From assembly GCF_013359935.1 (NCBI RefSeq), contig NZ_JABMCB010000154.1, positions 1 to 64,000 on the forward strand: a stretch of DNA of 64,000 nt, written 5' to 3'. The notes under the pieces are model-generated. The model saw only the letters and a program-made list of their open reading frames with translations. It was not told where the DNA came from and did not search any database. Origin of the DNA: Paenibacillus xylanilyticus. GTDB taxonomy: Bacteria; Bacillota; Bacilli; Paenibacillales; Paenibacillaceae. The position numbers were made by a program, and so were the translations under genes. This document shows positions 16,942 to 25,419 of this stretch, one piece after another. Each line of letters opens with the position of its first letter. Positions within the stretch are counted from its first letter, which is position 1.

Positions 16942-17453
16942 CTATTTCCTCCTAAATACTCTGGTAGTGAGAAAAATGATTGCCTATAGTAATTTTTCAT
17001 GACTTTGAGGAGGAGGATATTTTGAAGCATTATAAAATGCCATCTTCAAACCCATTGATTAATATCATTAATTAAAACAATAAATTAATACCATTAAGGA
17101 ATGGAAAAGAACCCTACTAGCCCTTGCACAGCGCAGGTTTCCGGGTATCGCTCTATTTTTTTCCTACTTAATCAATTCATGATAGGCAACGTATAAAACA
17201 GCAATCCCAATCCACATATTCAACGGATAACCAAAGCAATCATTAAACCCATGTTAAGCAATCCATCAACACAACATGTTTGATATTACCAACAAATATG
17301 ATTATCAGGTAACACATGCTTATACTCGTTATCCACAACCTAAAAGGATATAAAAAACCGATTTCGTTTTTTAGTATTTTTGAAATTTAATTGGTTAGTA
17401 CCGTTTTTTTGATTTTTAATTATAAAACAAACATGAGACATCTCAACATTCTT
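16942..17453. other. AT-rich gene-free region, candidate replication origin
   Basis: No gene is supported here. Near-direct repeats TTAATATCATTAA and TTAATACCATTAA occur at about 17059 and 17085. A second pair of T-rich blocks (TTTTTTAGTATTTTTG and GTTTTTTTGATTTTT) lies at about 17367-17420. A GC-richer island surrounds 17110-17150. The region borders the winged-helix gene at 17454, so it could be an iteron-type origin, but only two copies of each repeat are seen. Confidence 0.35.
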
Positions 17454-18629
17454 TTAGTTTTCAGCCAGCCAAAATTCGTACATTAAACTTTGGAGATCTT
17501 TCATCTTATGAAGAACCGTTTGGAGTTTTGAATCGCGCTGGTTGAGATAGATAGAACGATTACCCCTTTGCAAAGCATGGATCCACATGGATTCAATAAG
17601 GTGTAATTTCTTCTCTAAGTTATTTCGGTGTGCTTTAGCATCGAGAAGCTCTTTGATCTTGTTCGGATCCTTCCCTTCTTTTTTTGCAATCCGTGAAGCA
17701 TCTTCTATTAATGAAGATGTTAAATCGTATTCTAATGTGATACCTAATGCAACAAATCGTTCTGATGATTCAGCTACATTTTTGAAATAAGCGGAAATCT
17801 CATCTAGCTGTTTCTCATCTTGAATTTCTGAGTAAATCATAGAGTGAAAGGCAGATGAATACAGTAGATCATCAAGAGCTCCAACAAAAATATTGTATGC
17901 CAGGTCATAACCCACTTGGCTATAATAGTACTCCATGACTTTTGCCAACTGATTTTTAACTCGTTGGTCGATGACTTCTACAACAAAGCCAGCAGCATAC
18001 ATTTTTTGAGAAACCCAAAGCAGAGCTCCTTCACTATCGAAAGAGCCCATTTCTTCAAATTCAGGATTCAATCCATGTACGACGACAAGCCAATCTCTTT
18101 TTTGCCTACATTCCAACCGTAAATTGAGATACTTGCCGGCTTTTTCAATAATGCTATTCATTTCTCCAACCGTTCGAACATTGAACGTACCGGAATCACG
18201 AGTGCCAGACGAGATGAGGTTTTTAACATATGTGACGTATTTTCTACTGGGTAAATAAACATGCTGACATAGCATGTCCAGAACAAATCGTTGTACACGG
18301 CGATCCTCCGCCATAAATTCAGGTGAGGATAAGAATTTGAAATACTTCACATAGAGGGCTGTGTCTGTACCGCAGTAATCAACAATCGATGATGGATTTA
18401 CAAAAAGCCTACCATCCTTCTCGTAGATTTCCCCTGTATATTTTGATTCAGATATAATTCGTTTTAATGCGGAAATAGATATGGAAAGCCTATCTTTAAT
18501 TTCATTTCGTGTTAATGGGATCTCGCCATTGTAAGCAGCGATATTCCCGAGGAGTAGTTTGAATTGAAGTTTCTTTGGAGTATCGTACGTAGTATTTGAA
18601 GCTTTAAACATTTCTACCGAATGTTTCAT
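17454..18629 (-). CDS. Winged-helix protein, possible replication initiator
   Basis: The 391-residue protein has an N-terminal winged-helix segment in about residues 20-75 (LQFKLLLGNIAAYNGEIPLT, RNEIKDRLSISISALKRII, then wing IYEKDGRLFV). The rest is helical and charged (DASRIAKKEGKDPNKIKELL) without signal or membrane segments. It stands alone with about 500 bases of AT-rich DNA on one side and 900 on the other, as plasmid replication initiators often do. I do not recognise a named Rep family, so a DNA-binding regulator is equally possible. Confidence 0.5.
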   Translation of the reverse strand: MKHSVEMFKASNTTYDTPKKLQFKLLLGNIAAYNGEIPLTRNEIKDRLSISISALKRIISESKYTGEIYEKDGRLFVNPSSIVDYCGTDTALYVKYFKFLSSPEFMAEDRRVQRFVLDMLCQHVYLPSRKYVTYVKNLISSGTRDSGTFNVRTVGEMNSIIEKAGKYLNLRLECRQKRDWLVVVHGLNPEFEEMGSFDSEGALLWVSQKMYAAGFVVEVIDQRVKNQLAKVMEYYYSQVGYDLAYNIFVGALDDLLYSSAFHSMIYSEIQDEKQLDEISAYFKNVAESSERFVALGITLEYDLTSSLIEDASRIAKKEGKDPNKIKELLDAKAHRNNLEKKLHLIESMWIHALQRGNRSIYLNQRDSKLQTVLHKMKDLQSLMYEFWLAEN

Positions 18630-18679
18630 TTTAAGAATCCCTTTCTCCTCACAACCTAAGAAGCGGCATAGAAAAATAA

Positions 18680-18826
18680 AGGGTTTTGCTTGGAAAATCG
18701 AAAAAAATATGATAAAATAATCTCAATAAGTTTCGTTTCCTTACAAAACCCTGCCAGGTGAATTTCTAATAGAGGTTGGTCGGTCAAAACTCTCCTCTAC
18801 TAGAAATAGGTTGGGTTTTTTTTTAT
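18680..18826 (+). ncRNA. Candidate small RNA or leader with strong terminator
   Basis: TTGCTT (18686-18691), a 16-base spacer and TATGAT (18708-18713) form a plausible promoter. The transcript would end at a long hairpin (ATTTCTAATAGAGG pairing with CCTCTACTAGAAAT, outer AAAACCC with GGGTTTT) and a nine-T tract at 18816-18824, about 105 nt in all. AGGGTTTTG at 18680-18688 and CAAAACCCT at 18744-18752 form a further inverted repeat. It is divergent from the possible replication gene, so a copy-control role is conceivable. Confidence 0.45.
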
Positions 18827-19528
18827 GTATTTTTCTTGAAAATGAAAACGCACTTGCTGATTAGCATGTGCGTATGGTGGTCTCGTAAATGAAAAAGATG
18901 ACCTTCGCTAGAATCACAACTAGAGAGTTACCCTATAACATGGTCGTATCTTTCTTGTTGCAAAGCATGAGCATGCTAAGTTATTCATAGAATACAGCAC
19001 TTTTAAAATGAACCCTTCAAATAGGTACTAAATTTTTTGTAACTATTATCTCCTACTTTATTTAATGAAGAGATCTTTTAAAATGGTTTTTCTACTGATG
19101 TCAATTATAACAGTCATTAAATTGTATATCAAGATAAACACATTTTTTTTCATTGATTACACTCTACTTTTATTTATTTATGTATCGTTCTAATGAACAT
19201 CAGATGAATATATATTTTGACTAACGTTCCCTATTTTCACAAGCTACTGCATTGTAATTGTAGCCAAATTGGTGTGCTGCTTAAGTTGTTCGCTGTGCCC
19301 CTTGAGGGTCCTGGTCTTTGGCGGCAACCCGTGCAGCAGAGATTGCCCTTCGGCTCGATAGTCCTTGGCCAAGGTAAAAATCAAAATACTCGTCGTTCTC
19401 TTAATCTTTGTTGAATGAAGAGGTAGGCGGCAGAAAGCAGGACTCGAACCGACTAGAACTGGTTGAATGCTGTCACAGACGCAACAACATGCTATTCTGT
19501 GGAAAAAGAGACCAGGAGGTTCAAAGAA
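18827..19528. other. Gene-free stretch before the metallopeptidase gene
   Basis: A terminator-like hairpin ACGCACTTGCT GATT AGCATGTGCGT is at about 18848-18875. At 19230-19460 the DNA becomes more GC-rich, with a string of non-coding or decayed sequence. The segment GCAGGACTCGAACC (about 19436-19450) resembles the T arm of a tRNA in the opposite strand, but no full cloverleaf could be drawn. AGGAGG at 19512-19517 serves the next gene. Confidence 0.3.
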
Positions 19529-20110
19529 ATGAAAATTCCGAAACTTAAATACCCTGAGTTATACCAATGGATTACCGAATTTAAGGAAAAAACAAAATTT
19601 AAACGTAAAATCAATCTCAAATACACAAACGGCAAAGGAGTATTGGGGAGAGTAACCGTATTTGGTAATATAGAACTTGAAAAAGGATTCATTAAACATT
19701 TTATGTCTTTACAACCTAACGTTGTCAAGTTCATTCTCGCTCATGAATTCATTCACATATTTCAAGAAGAGCTCGTTAGCCTACACCAAATATTAAATTC
19801 TAAATCTCACAGATCTGTTGTTCTACGTCATGAAATGAGAGCAAATATCAACGGCGCGGCGCTTACTGGGCTGACCAACGAAGAAATTCGTGAGGCCCAG
19901 ATCCAACTTTGGTTATATGAAGGACATAAGCGAAAACAACTCAACTATAAAAGTGGTTATCCCAGCCGTATGCAAATCATCAAGTTTGTAAGTAAATATA
20001 ATCGTTACAGTGATGATGTAGGTTATGAGCTGTTAAATGATTATTACGAAGTATCAGGCGAAGTGCCAAGCGGACAGATAAAATCAATCAAACCAACAAA
20101 GTTTTTCTGA
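19529..20110 (+). CDS. Zinc metallopeptidase-like protein (HEXXH...E)
   Basis: ATG 19529 follows CAGGAGG; a longer in-frame ATG (19463) lacks a site. The 193-residue product has the zinc motif HEFIH (about residue 72) and a downstream RHEMRAN segment (about 103) that could give the third ligand, as in ImmA/IrrE-type and related gluzincins. There is no signal peptide, so it acts in the cytoplasm. ImmA/IrrE proteases cleave repressors to induce mobile elements; here no adjacent XRE repressor is seen. It stands alone on the plus strand. Confidence 0.6.
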   Translation: MKIPKLKYPELYQWITEFKEKTKFKRKINLKYTNGKGVLGRVTVFGNIELEKGFIKHFMSLQPNVVKFILAHEFIHIFQEELVSLHQILNSKSHRSVVLRHEMRANINGAALTGLTNEEIREAQIQLWLYEGHKRKQLNYKSGYPSRMQIIKFVSKYNRYSDDVGYELLNDYYEVSGEVPSGQIKSIKPTKFF

Positions 20111-20142
20111 ACATTTATTGCTAAAGGATCTTGTTCTTAGCT

Positions 20143-20278
20143 TAGACAAAACTGTTCCAGCAGTGAAGACCGACGAGTTAGCAAATTACTGTGATGTAAT
20201 GGAGTCACGGCAGTTTGCTCCGGAATAACTTCAGCAAAAAACCACCATCAGGTCCCAACCTTACGCGGTGGTTTTTCG
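20143..20278 (+). terminator. Structured 3' region and terminator after the metallopeptidase gene
   Basis: An imperfect hairpin (AGCAAATTACTGTGA with TCACGGCAGTTTGCT, about 20179-20219) is followed by AAAACCACC pairing with GGTGGTTTTT (20237-20275). The length and order resemble a leader or small RNA as well as a plain terminator. Confidence 0.5.
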
Positions 20279-20474
20279 TTTTGGCTTGCTGTCTACGACG
20301 TTTGATCAACATATGGAGAATCCATATATAGCACCGACCGTGCTAATGCAGACCATCCTCTGGTGATCCATGCAAAAACCAACAACATTGTCTTCTTTCG
20401 GAGGCAAAAACACCTGATCAAAACTCCATCCTACTCGATTAAATCCTCGCTTGGTGATTGAAACATTGAACTCT
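20279..20474. other. Intergenic region between convergent genes
   Basis: No open frame or strong repeat is seen between the terminator and the end of the lipoprotein gene. Confidence 0.3.
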
Positions 20475-21053
20475 TTACTCAACCGCTATATCAAATGTAA
20501 CATCTGCTACCTTCCATGGTCGGAGTGAGCTTTCTCTGAAAAAGTGAACGTGAATGGATAAATCATGATCAAATTGTTCGCCCATTTCGCTTCCTTTCTC
20601 TGATGCAACTACTTTTAGTACCGCTGTGGTATCACTCTTTTGAACGGAAGATAGGTCAACCTCTAAATTGTAAAGCTCACGTATGATCTTTCTCGATTTA
20701 GCAACTTGTTCATTCCTTTTTCTTAGCTGATTCAAAGCAGTTTGATAACCAGGTGAAAGGTAGGCGTTGGATCCATTCATGTATTCGGAAGTATCTTCAT
20801 AATCAATGTTTCTCAAGTCTTGGGCTACAACCATCGCGATTTCTTCTACACTTAATGAAGGTTCGGCAATGTCTGCAGTTGTTTCATTTGATGGCTGGGA
20901 AACTTCTATGGTTTGCTCCGTTGTAGGGTTGGATATTGGGGCTTCCTTGGCCTGTGTATCATGGATTTCGTACGCGCTTAGCGGGCCATTTACGGTGCAC
21001 CCACCAAGGAGAGCGGAAATAATGATGGTAAACATAATCCTGCTGCAATGCAT
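20475..21053 (-). CDS. Lipoprotein of unknown function
   Basis: ATG 21053 has AAGGAGG upstream; a longer in-frame ATG (21137) has none. The 192-residue product has a lipoprotein signal (MHCSRIMFTIIISALLGGC, lipobox LGGC), so Cys19 would be lipidated on the outer membrane face. A Thr/Glu/Pro-rich linker to about residue 65 leads to a compact C-terminal domain (VEEIAMVVAQDLRNIDYE to the end), perhaps of cystatin/NTF2-like type. The adjacent upstream gene is also a lipoprotein (21282-22283). Confidence 0.75.
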   Translation of the reverse strand: MHCSRIMFTIIISALLGGCTVNGPLSAYEIHDTQAKEAPISNPTTEQTIEVSQPSNETTADIAEPSLSVEEIAMVVAQDLRNIDYEDTSEYMNGSNAYLSPGYQTALNQLRKRNEQVAKSRKIIRELYNLEVDLSSVQKSDTTAVLKVVASEKGSEMGEQFDHDLSIHVHFFRESSLRPWKVADVTFDIAVE

Positions 21054-21259
21054 GATTTCTCTTCCTCCTTGCAGAAAATTAGGGTTGATTAAATGGCTAA
21101 GGGAAGGTAAAATCGCCTCTTTTTCCTGGCTTTGCAATATACAATACTTACGTAGTATTTTTATACTGCGTCAGTTTCTTGCCGGGATTGTATTCGATCG
21201 TATTCTCCATACTCTCCCTCCCCATCACTTCAGTGTTAAAACGCTCTCTTATGAGCTAA

Positions 21260-21281
21260 GGAAAAAGGGATAAGTTATCCC
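21260..21281 (-). terminator. Short terminator at the end of the 21282 gene
   Basis: GGGATAA and TTATCCC form a 7-bp stem directly after the stop codon on the minus strand, then CTTTTTCC. Confidence 0.6.
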
Positions 21282-22283
21282 CTACCCCTCTAGTCTCTGG
21301 TATGAAAAATCGTTGGTCACAATTGTTCCGCTGAAGCCGATTTTACCCTCATAAAGTACCTTTCCTTCGCTGTTAGTCAATGATCCGACACCTATCTTTT
21401 GGTCATCAGATATGGTTCCTTTAAAGACTCTCTTATCTGGCAGTATTAAGGCTCCTTCTTTAAGAGATTGACGCCCAAATGTCCCCTCAAAGAAAGCAGA
21501 TCCATTTGCAGAAAGTACGCCGCTTACAATCTCACCTTTATTAAAAAAACCTTTGATTTTTATCTTACCATCGCTTGATAGGTTCACGGTCCCTTCTCCA
21601 TTCGGGAGACCATTTAACCAGGTACCCGTATATACAATATCTAATTTCTGTGAGAGCAGCGTTCCCTGTCCATTTGGTTTGTCCGATTGATTCATCTGTC
21701 CAACATACTTACTTCCCCAATTTATCTTCATACCACTATTCCCTGGTATAGCCCAACCATCATTCGTAAAGATTCGTACGTCCTGCGTAGTCACCTCATT
21801 TAGTTCAGGAAGATTTACATCGACTGTTTGACCCATGGATATCCAGTGAACAGTACCTCCTATTGTCTCCACGAAGGAGATCGGCACAAACGTTTCCTTA
21901 TTAATCAGTACGGCCGGGCTGCCCATGTCCTTTCGTTCTCCATTGAACAAAATGTAACGAGAGCCGGCATTCTCACCTACGCCTGATCCAGAATGAACTA
22001 TTATTTCTTGGCCATTCTGAATTTTAATGAGGGCATCCATCGTGTTATCCTGGTACTTGATTTCGGCACCCAATGGTTCAAGTATTTTTCTTACCGGTAC
22101 CATTGTAATTTCTCCAATTTTAAATGGTTTTGAGCCAGCTAACTCTTGTGATACTCCATCAATAAAGATATGTACTGGGGCGTCTTCTTGAGCAAACACT
22201 TGTTGTATATTGGGTGCTGAGCAAGCCGTTGTTAATAAAACAGTACTTATGGATAACAATACTGCCATTCTTCTAATTGTCAT
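21282..22283 (-). CDS. Lipoprotein with stalk domains and MORN-like repeats
   Basis: ATG 22283 follows TGGAGG; the longer frame (22349) has no site. The 333-residue product has a lipoprotein signal (MTIRRMAVLLSISTVLLTTAC). Residues about 35-160 hold two stalk-type segments (FIDGVSQELAGSKPFKIGEI, VPVRKILEPLGAEIKYQDNT; and VLINKETFVPISFVETIGG). Residues about 190-325 are MORN-like repeats (GQMNQSDKPNGQGTLLS, YTGTWLNGLPNGEGTV, YEGKIGF). MORN repeats often act as length- or membrane-binding modules. A palindromic operator (22338-22359) lies upstream, linking this gene to the 49.9-54.2 kb block. Confidence 0.75.
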   Translation of the reverse strand: MTIRRMAVLLSISTVLLTTACSAPNIQQVFAQEDAPVHIFIDGVSQELAGSKPFKIGEITMVPVRKILEPLGAEIKYQDNTMDALIKIQNGQEIIVHSGSGVGENAGSRYILFNGERKDMGSPAVLINKETFVPISFVETIGGTVHWISMGQTVDVNLPELNEVTTQDVRIFTNDGWAIPGNSGMKINWGSKYVGQMNQSDKPNGQGTLLSQKLDIVYTGTWLNGLPNGEGTVNLSSDGKIKIKGFFNKGEIVSGVLSANGSAFFEGTFGRQSLKEGALILPDKRVFKGTISDDQKIGVGSLTNSEGKVLYEGKIGFSGTIVTNDFSYQRLEG

Positions 22284-22337
22284 CAATTTACCTCCAGGTA
22301 GTATTTTCTCTATCAATTGTAATCCATTTATACTTAC

Positions 22338-22359
22338 TGTGTAAATCATGTATTACATT
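22338..22359. promoter_or_regulatory. CATG-centred palindromic operator, copy 2
   Basis: TGTGTAAATCATGTATTACATT is a 22-bp imperfect palindrome with the same arms and centre as those at 50168, 53287 and 54264. It is 55 bases upstream of the start codon of the lipoprotein gene. Confidence 0.6.
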
Positions 22360-22460
22360 AATTGATTATAATTTTTTTCTTTTTTTGTTATGTTTCTATA
22401 CATGAGTGGTGTGCAATTCATTATCCTCAACTGTGCATAGAATAAATGGGTCTAGCAACA

Positions 22461-22495
22461 AAAAAAGAGTAGTCTGTTAAACTAACAGACCACTC
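22461..22495 (-). terminator. Terminator after the 22559 gene
   Basis: GAGTGGTCTGTTA GTTT AACAGACTACTC has a 12-13-bp stem and is followed on the minus strand by seven T. It supports the reality of the small gene just upstream. Confidence 0.8.
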
Positions 22496-22558
22496 ACTGA
22501 GCTAACGTTCCCTTTGGCTAATTGACACTTTATAACAAAATGGAGAATTCAGTTAATT

Positions 22559-22909
22559 TCAGGTTTTTGTAAGAGTTTCGGTAATTCCAAGTTTTTTCAT
22601 CTCGCTCATATGAAACCTTCTCCAGGCCTTATACTCCTCACGATGTTTAAAGAATATTACGTTATGGATCTTGTAATATTCCTCAACATCGGGATCTCCA
22701 TATGGTCCTGAAAGTTCGTTGCTTGTCCGCTGTAACAATTGGAATAGAGCATCATCCATACCTTCCTCGTTATCAAAACTACTGGAAGAATACATACTAC
22801 TCACAAACGCCCTTATCTCCATTTCCTTGCAATTGGAACTTAGATGTATAGAGAGATTTTTAAAATTTATAAATGGAGAGCGCATTAAGAAAGTTGCTAA
22901 GTCTGACAT
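22559..22909 (-). CDS. Small hypothetical protein
   Basis: The 116-residue frame has no clear ribosome site before its first ATG. GTG near 22820 has AAGGG at 6 bases, which would give a product of about 87 residues. The middle is acidic (SFDNEEGMDDALFQLLQRTS) and the C-terminus mixed (HREEYKAWRRFHMSEMKKLG). No known motif. A strong terminator follows on the same strand. Treat the start as undecided. Confidence 0.4.
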   Translation of the reverse strand: MSDLATFLMRSPFINFKNLSIHLSSNCKEMEIRAFVSSMYSSSSFDNEEGMDDALFQLLQRTSNELSGPYGDPDVEEYYKIHNVIFFKHREEYKAWRRFHMSEMKKLGITETLTKT

Positions 22910-22992
22910 TAAAGGTACATTAATAATCGGGGCGGTGTAAATACTTTAGCCATTAAAAATCAACCATAAAGTCGAAACTTGCATTCACATAA

Positions 22993-23193
22993 TCAGCAGG
23001 ATACACCGGAAGATTAATTCTTTTCTCAAAACCCAATCCAAAAAAAGATGATGGATTTTATATTATAGGAGATGAAAGTGCTTTATTAATCTCAAAGATC
23101 TTCTCAGAACGTAAAGATCAATCACGAATGACAAAAAAGCTGTTAAATATATTGCTAAAATTTGTGAAACCTAAGCAAAAAATTTCGCTATGA
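22993..23193 (+). pseudogene. Possible gene remnant (66-codon open frame without a start)
   Basis: After a stop at 22990-22992 an open frame runs to TGA 23191-23193 and reads like a basic protein tail (GDESALLISKIFSERKDQSR then KKLLNILLKFVKPKQK). No ATG or ribosome site stands at its head; a plus-strand terminator follows. It may be the 3' end of a truncated gene. Confidence 0.3.
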
Positions 23194-23194
23194 T

Positions 23195-23220
23195 GAGGAA
23201 GCATTAGCTTCCTCTTTCTT
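23195..23220 (+). terminator. Small terminator
   Basis: GAGGAAGC ATTA GCTTCCTC followed by TTTCTTT on the plus strand, directly after the remnant open frame. Confidence 0.6.
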
Positions 23221-23342
23221 TATGTAGTTTTCATACACATACCTTTTAATTAACTTCTGAATTAAACGTAGTATGAAATATCTCCAAAATCATTTTCGTT
23301 AATTATTGTAATGATTCCCCCTTATTCTATGAAATATCAATA

Positions 23343-23384
23343 TTACCGAGACTAAGGATTACATAGTCTATGGTCTCGGTAAAT
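23343..23384 (-). terminator. Hairpin at the end of the 23388 XRE gene
   Basis: TTACCGAGACCATAGAC and GTCTCGGTAA arms can pair around a loop of about 17 bases immediately after the stop codon. The T tract is weak. Confidence 0.45.
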
Positions 23385-23387
23385 AGT

Positions 23388-24065
23388 TTATTTGAGATTC
23401 AACTTTCGAAAAACTGCAAGCATTTCTCTCAGATAATCAACTTCGCGCTTAGAAAGATTACTATCAACCTTTTCCCAGTTAACAAAATTACTATCTTGCT
23501 TCTCAATGTAATCTTGCAAAGTTGTTGCAATATCCAGTGCTTTTTCATCATTAGCATAATCTTCCGGAACTACACCAAACAACTCACTAAACTTCTTACC
23601 CAGTACCTTGCAAATTCTAAGAGCTTCTTCGATCTCTACAGGTCTATCTTTGTAAAAAGTTTGCCTGATATCTTCGAGTCTCTGATAATTAATTCCAGTA
23701 TCAATAGAAACTTGAATTTTCAATTCATTATCCTCAAAAGCATGATGAAGTGATGCCAATGCTGTAATGGAGTAAGAAGAACTTAATAAATTTCTCACTT
23801 CCTCTAATGGAATAACAGTTCCTGTTATATCCACACCTATTATGGGGGTATTTACATAGTAGGAAAGCAAGATCGTGTAATCACTGAGACCCATTATTTT
23901 TTTCCCTAAATACAACGCCTTTTCTAAGGGAATCCAAACATCAGCTGCTCTCTCATAATTTTGTAAACTTTTCTCAGAATATTTGCTTTTAGCTGCTAAC
24001 TCTCTTCTGCTCATACCGTGGGCTTCCCTGTAATCTAAAATAATATCGTGGATTCTTTTTAACAT
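23388..24065 (-). CDS. XRE-type helix-turn-helix transcription regulator
   Basis: The 225-residue protein has an N-terminal XRE helix-turn-helix in residues about 5-60 (IILDYREAHGMSRRELAAKS, YSEKSLQNYERAADVWIP), which binds DNA. The C-terminal 160 residues contain a second region resembling another helix-turn-helix (VSIDTGINYQRLEDIRQTFY) and a helical tail. TACC-AAACAGGCA direct repeats upstream (24094-24130) probably form its own operator. It could control the accessory block 23.3-31.9 kb. Confidence 0.75.
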   Translation of the reverse strand: MLKRIHDIILDYREAHGMSRRELAAKSKYSEKSLQNYERAADVWIPLEKALYLGKKIMGLSDYTILLSYYVNTPIIGVDITGTVIPLEEVRNLLSSSYSITALASLHHAFEDNELKIQVSIDTGINYQRLEDIRQTFYKDRPVEIEEALRICKVLGKKFSELFGVVPEDYANDEKALDIATTLQDYIEKQDSNFVNWEKVDSNLSKREVDYLREMLAVFRKLNLK

Positions 24066-24093
24066 AAATTACCCTCCTTTTTAAATTAAAATA

Positions 24094-24130
24094 TACCAAA
24101 ACAGGCAATTTGTAAATACCTAAACAGGCA
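24094..24130. promoter_or_regulatory. Direct repeat operator upstream of the XRE gene
   Basis: TACCAAAACAGGCA (24094-24107) and TACCTAAACAGGCA (24117-24130) are 23 bases apart start to start, about two helical turns. The repeats lie between the XRE start codon and upstream DNA, suiting autoregulation. Confidence 0.55.
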
Positions 24131-24336
24131 TTAATAATAGTGATCGCATCTTTATTTTACTTGGTCAGATTTATTCAAGTATTGCGTTAATTCTTACATC
24201 CTGCACTCTTTGCTATTTATTAAGTGTAATTTCTCTATTATTTGTCTACTTCTTTACTAATCTACTTCATTGTTTCCCAAATACTGTGCTTAGTTTCTAT
24301 AGAAAGAAACATTATTAAGTTTCAAACAAAACAAAA
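24131..24336. other. AT-rich intergenic region
   Basis: The region between the XRE operator and the terminator of the 24377 gene shows no open frame or repeat I can support. It may hold the XRE promoter. Confidence 0.3.
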
Positions 24337-24356
24337 AAAACCCATTGGTGGGTTTT
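24333..24356 (-). terminator. Terminator of the 24377 gene
   Basis: AAAACCCACC AATGGGTTTT with a long T tract on the minus strand, 20 bases after the stop codon. Confidence 0.8.
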
Positions 24357-24376
24357 ATATGTGTGAAATCTACATT

Positions 24377-25360
24377 TTATTTAGTCTTCATCAAAATTGG
24401 TTCCAAATAATTGTTTGAAAGTTCCTCCAGCATACCCAAGGCATTTTCTTGAGATGAAAACCCTTGTCCAGCAGAAGGAAATGGTATTAAGAAAATATAC
24501 AAGGTCTTGTTATCTAATGGTACTTCTGCTTTAAATGCTTTTTGTAACTGTCCCTTGCTGTTTCTCATATCACATGTAAAAGGTATTGTTGAAAAAATAT
24601 CTTTTCCAAACATTACTTCAAGAGCATCCTTTTTAAAGCCACCTGCTCCACCAATCCCTAGAAGAATTTGCGCTTTCGATTTTATTAAAGCATTTTTTAT
24701 TATACTTGCTCTAAAATTCATATCTTCTTTGAAGTCACTAAAACTTGTAGTGGTATACTTTTTGGGATTGAATCTGCCTTTAGGTTTATTGAACACCGCT
24801 AAATAGGGATTATCTTGATTCGGTTTGTCTTCAGGTGATGCTGCAACGGCTCCATATTCAATCGGCCAGATTCTTTCTGTTAACCTAGGGAGTGGCCTCC
24901 AGTCAATCAAAGCAGTTTGAATTCCCTCAGCTCTTGGCTTATAAAGTCTTCTACTAATGTACTCTTTGATTGCTTCATATGCCAGTACATTAGCAGCACC
25001 TTGAAACCAATTGTTGCTTGAGCTTCTTTCATGGGCTAAACAAAGCCTTGCAATGGCGGCATTAAATACACCAGCAGTAAAATCTTTTGTCCGTTTATTC
25101 TCATGAGTTGCAAGAAGTTGATCTGAATCTGGATAAAAAAATCCCTCTCGCCAATTTTTAGCCTCAATACTGTAATTGCTAACATCCCCACCAGCTAAAA
25201 TTAACTGCGTTCTGGCTTTCACATTCTCTGTTACACTATACCCGCCTGTCCCTTCTTCATTGCCGAAAACTAAGATATCAGCATTAGGAATATCGCCACA
25301 GCCTATGTATGAGAGAAGTATTTTATATTCTTCTTTGCTTAGCCTCCAGTTTTCCACCAC
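24377..25360 (-). CDS. Uracil-DNA-glycosylase-like protein (tentative)
   Basis: The 327-residue soluble protein has a segment near residue 33 (ILVFGNEEGTGGY) and another near residue 290 (FLIPFPSAGQGFS) that resemble the two catalytic loops of uracil-DNA glycosylases (G-D/E-P/E-G and HPS). Between them are LIDWRPLPRLTE and a strand-loop-helix ILLGIGGAGG. In known enzymes the second loop has His; here it is Phe-Pro-Ser, so catalysis may differ. Other alpha/beta hydrolase-like roles are possible. It sits beside XRE regulators and HEPN genes in an accessory region. Confidence in the gene is high, in the function low. Confidence 0.5.
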   Translation of the reverse strand: MVENWRLSKEEYKILLSYIGCGDIPNADILVFGNEEGTGGYSVTENVKARTQLILAGGDVSNYSIEAKNWREGFFYPDSDQLLATHENKRTKDFTAGVFNAAIARLCLAHERSSSNNWFQGAANVLAYEAIKEYISRRLYKPRAEGIQTALIDWRPLPRLTERIWPIEYGAVAASPEDKPNQDNPYLAVFNKPKGRFNPKKYTTTSFSDFKEDMNFRASIIKNALIKSKAQILLGIGGAGGFKKDALEVMFGKDIFSTIPFTCDMRNSKGQLQKAFKAEVPLDNKTLYIFLIPFPSAGQGFSSQENALGMLEELSNNYLEPILMKTK

Positions 25361-25419
25361 AAATACCCTCCTTCTAAATTTTAATCAAACTAGCATTTTA
25401 CCATCATTAAAGGGAAAGG

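Noticed and set aside
19217..19414. Plus-strand open frame of 65 codons
   Set aside because: No ribosome site, cysteine-rich and low-complexity translation, and no family resemblance.
19436..19450. T-arm-like GGTTCGAGTCC on the minus strand, possibly a tRNA or attachment site
   Set aside because: Only two base pairs of the T stem are formed and no acceptor, D or anticodon arm could be drawn. It might be a remnant or chance.
20554..20575. ATAAATCATGATCAAATT in the lipoprotein gene as an operator copy
   Set aside because: It is inside coding sequence and the outer arms do not match.
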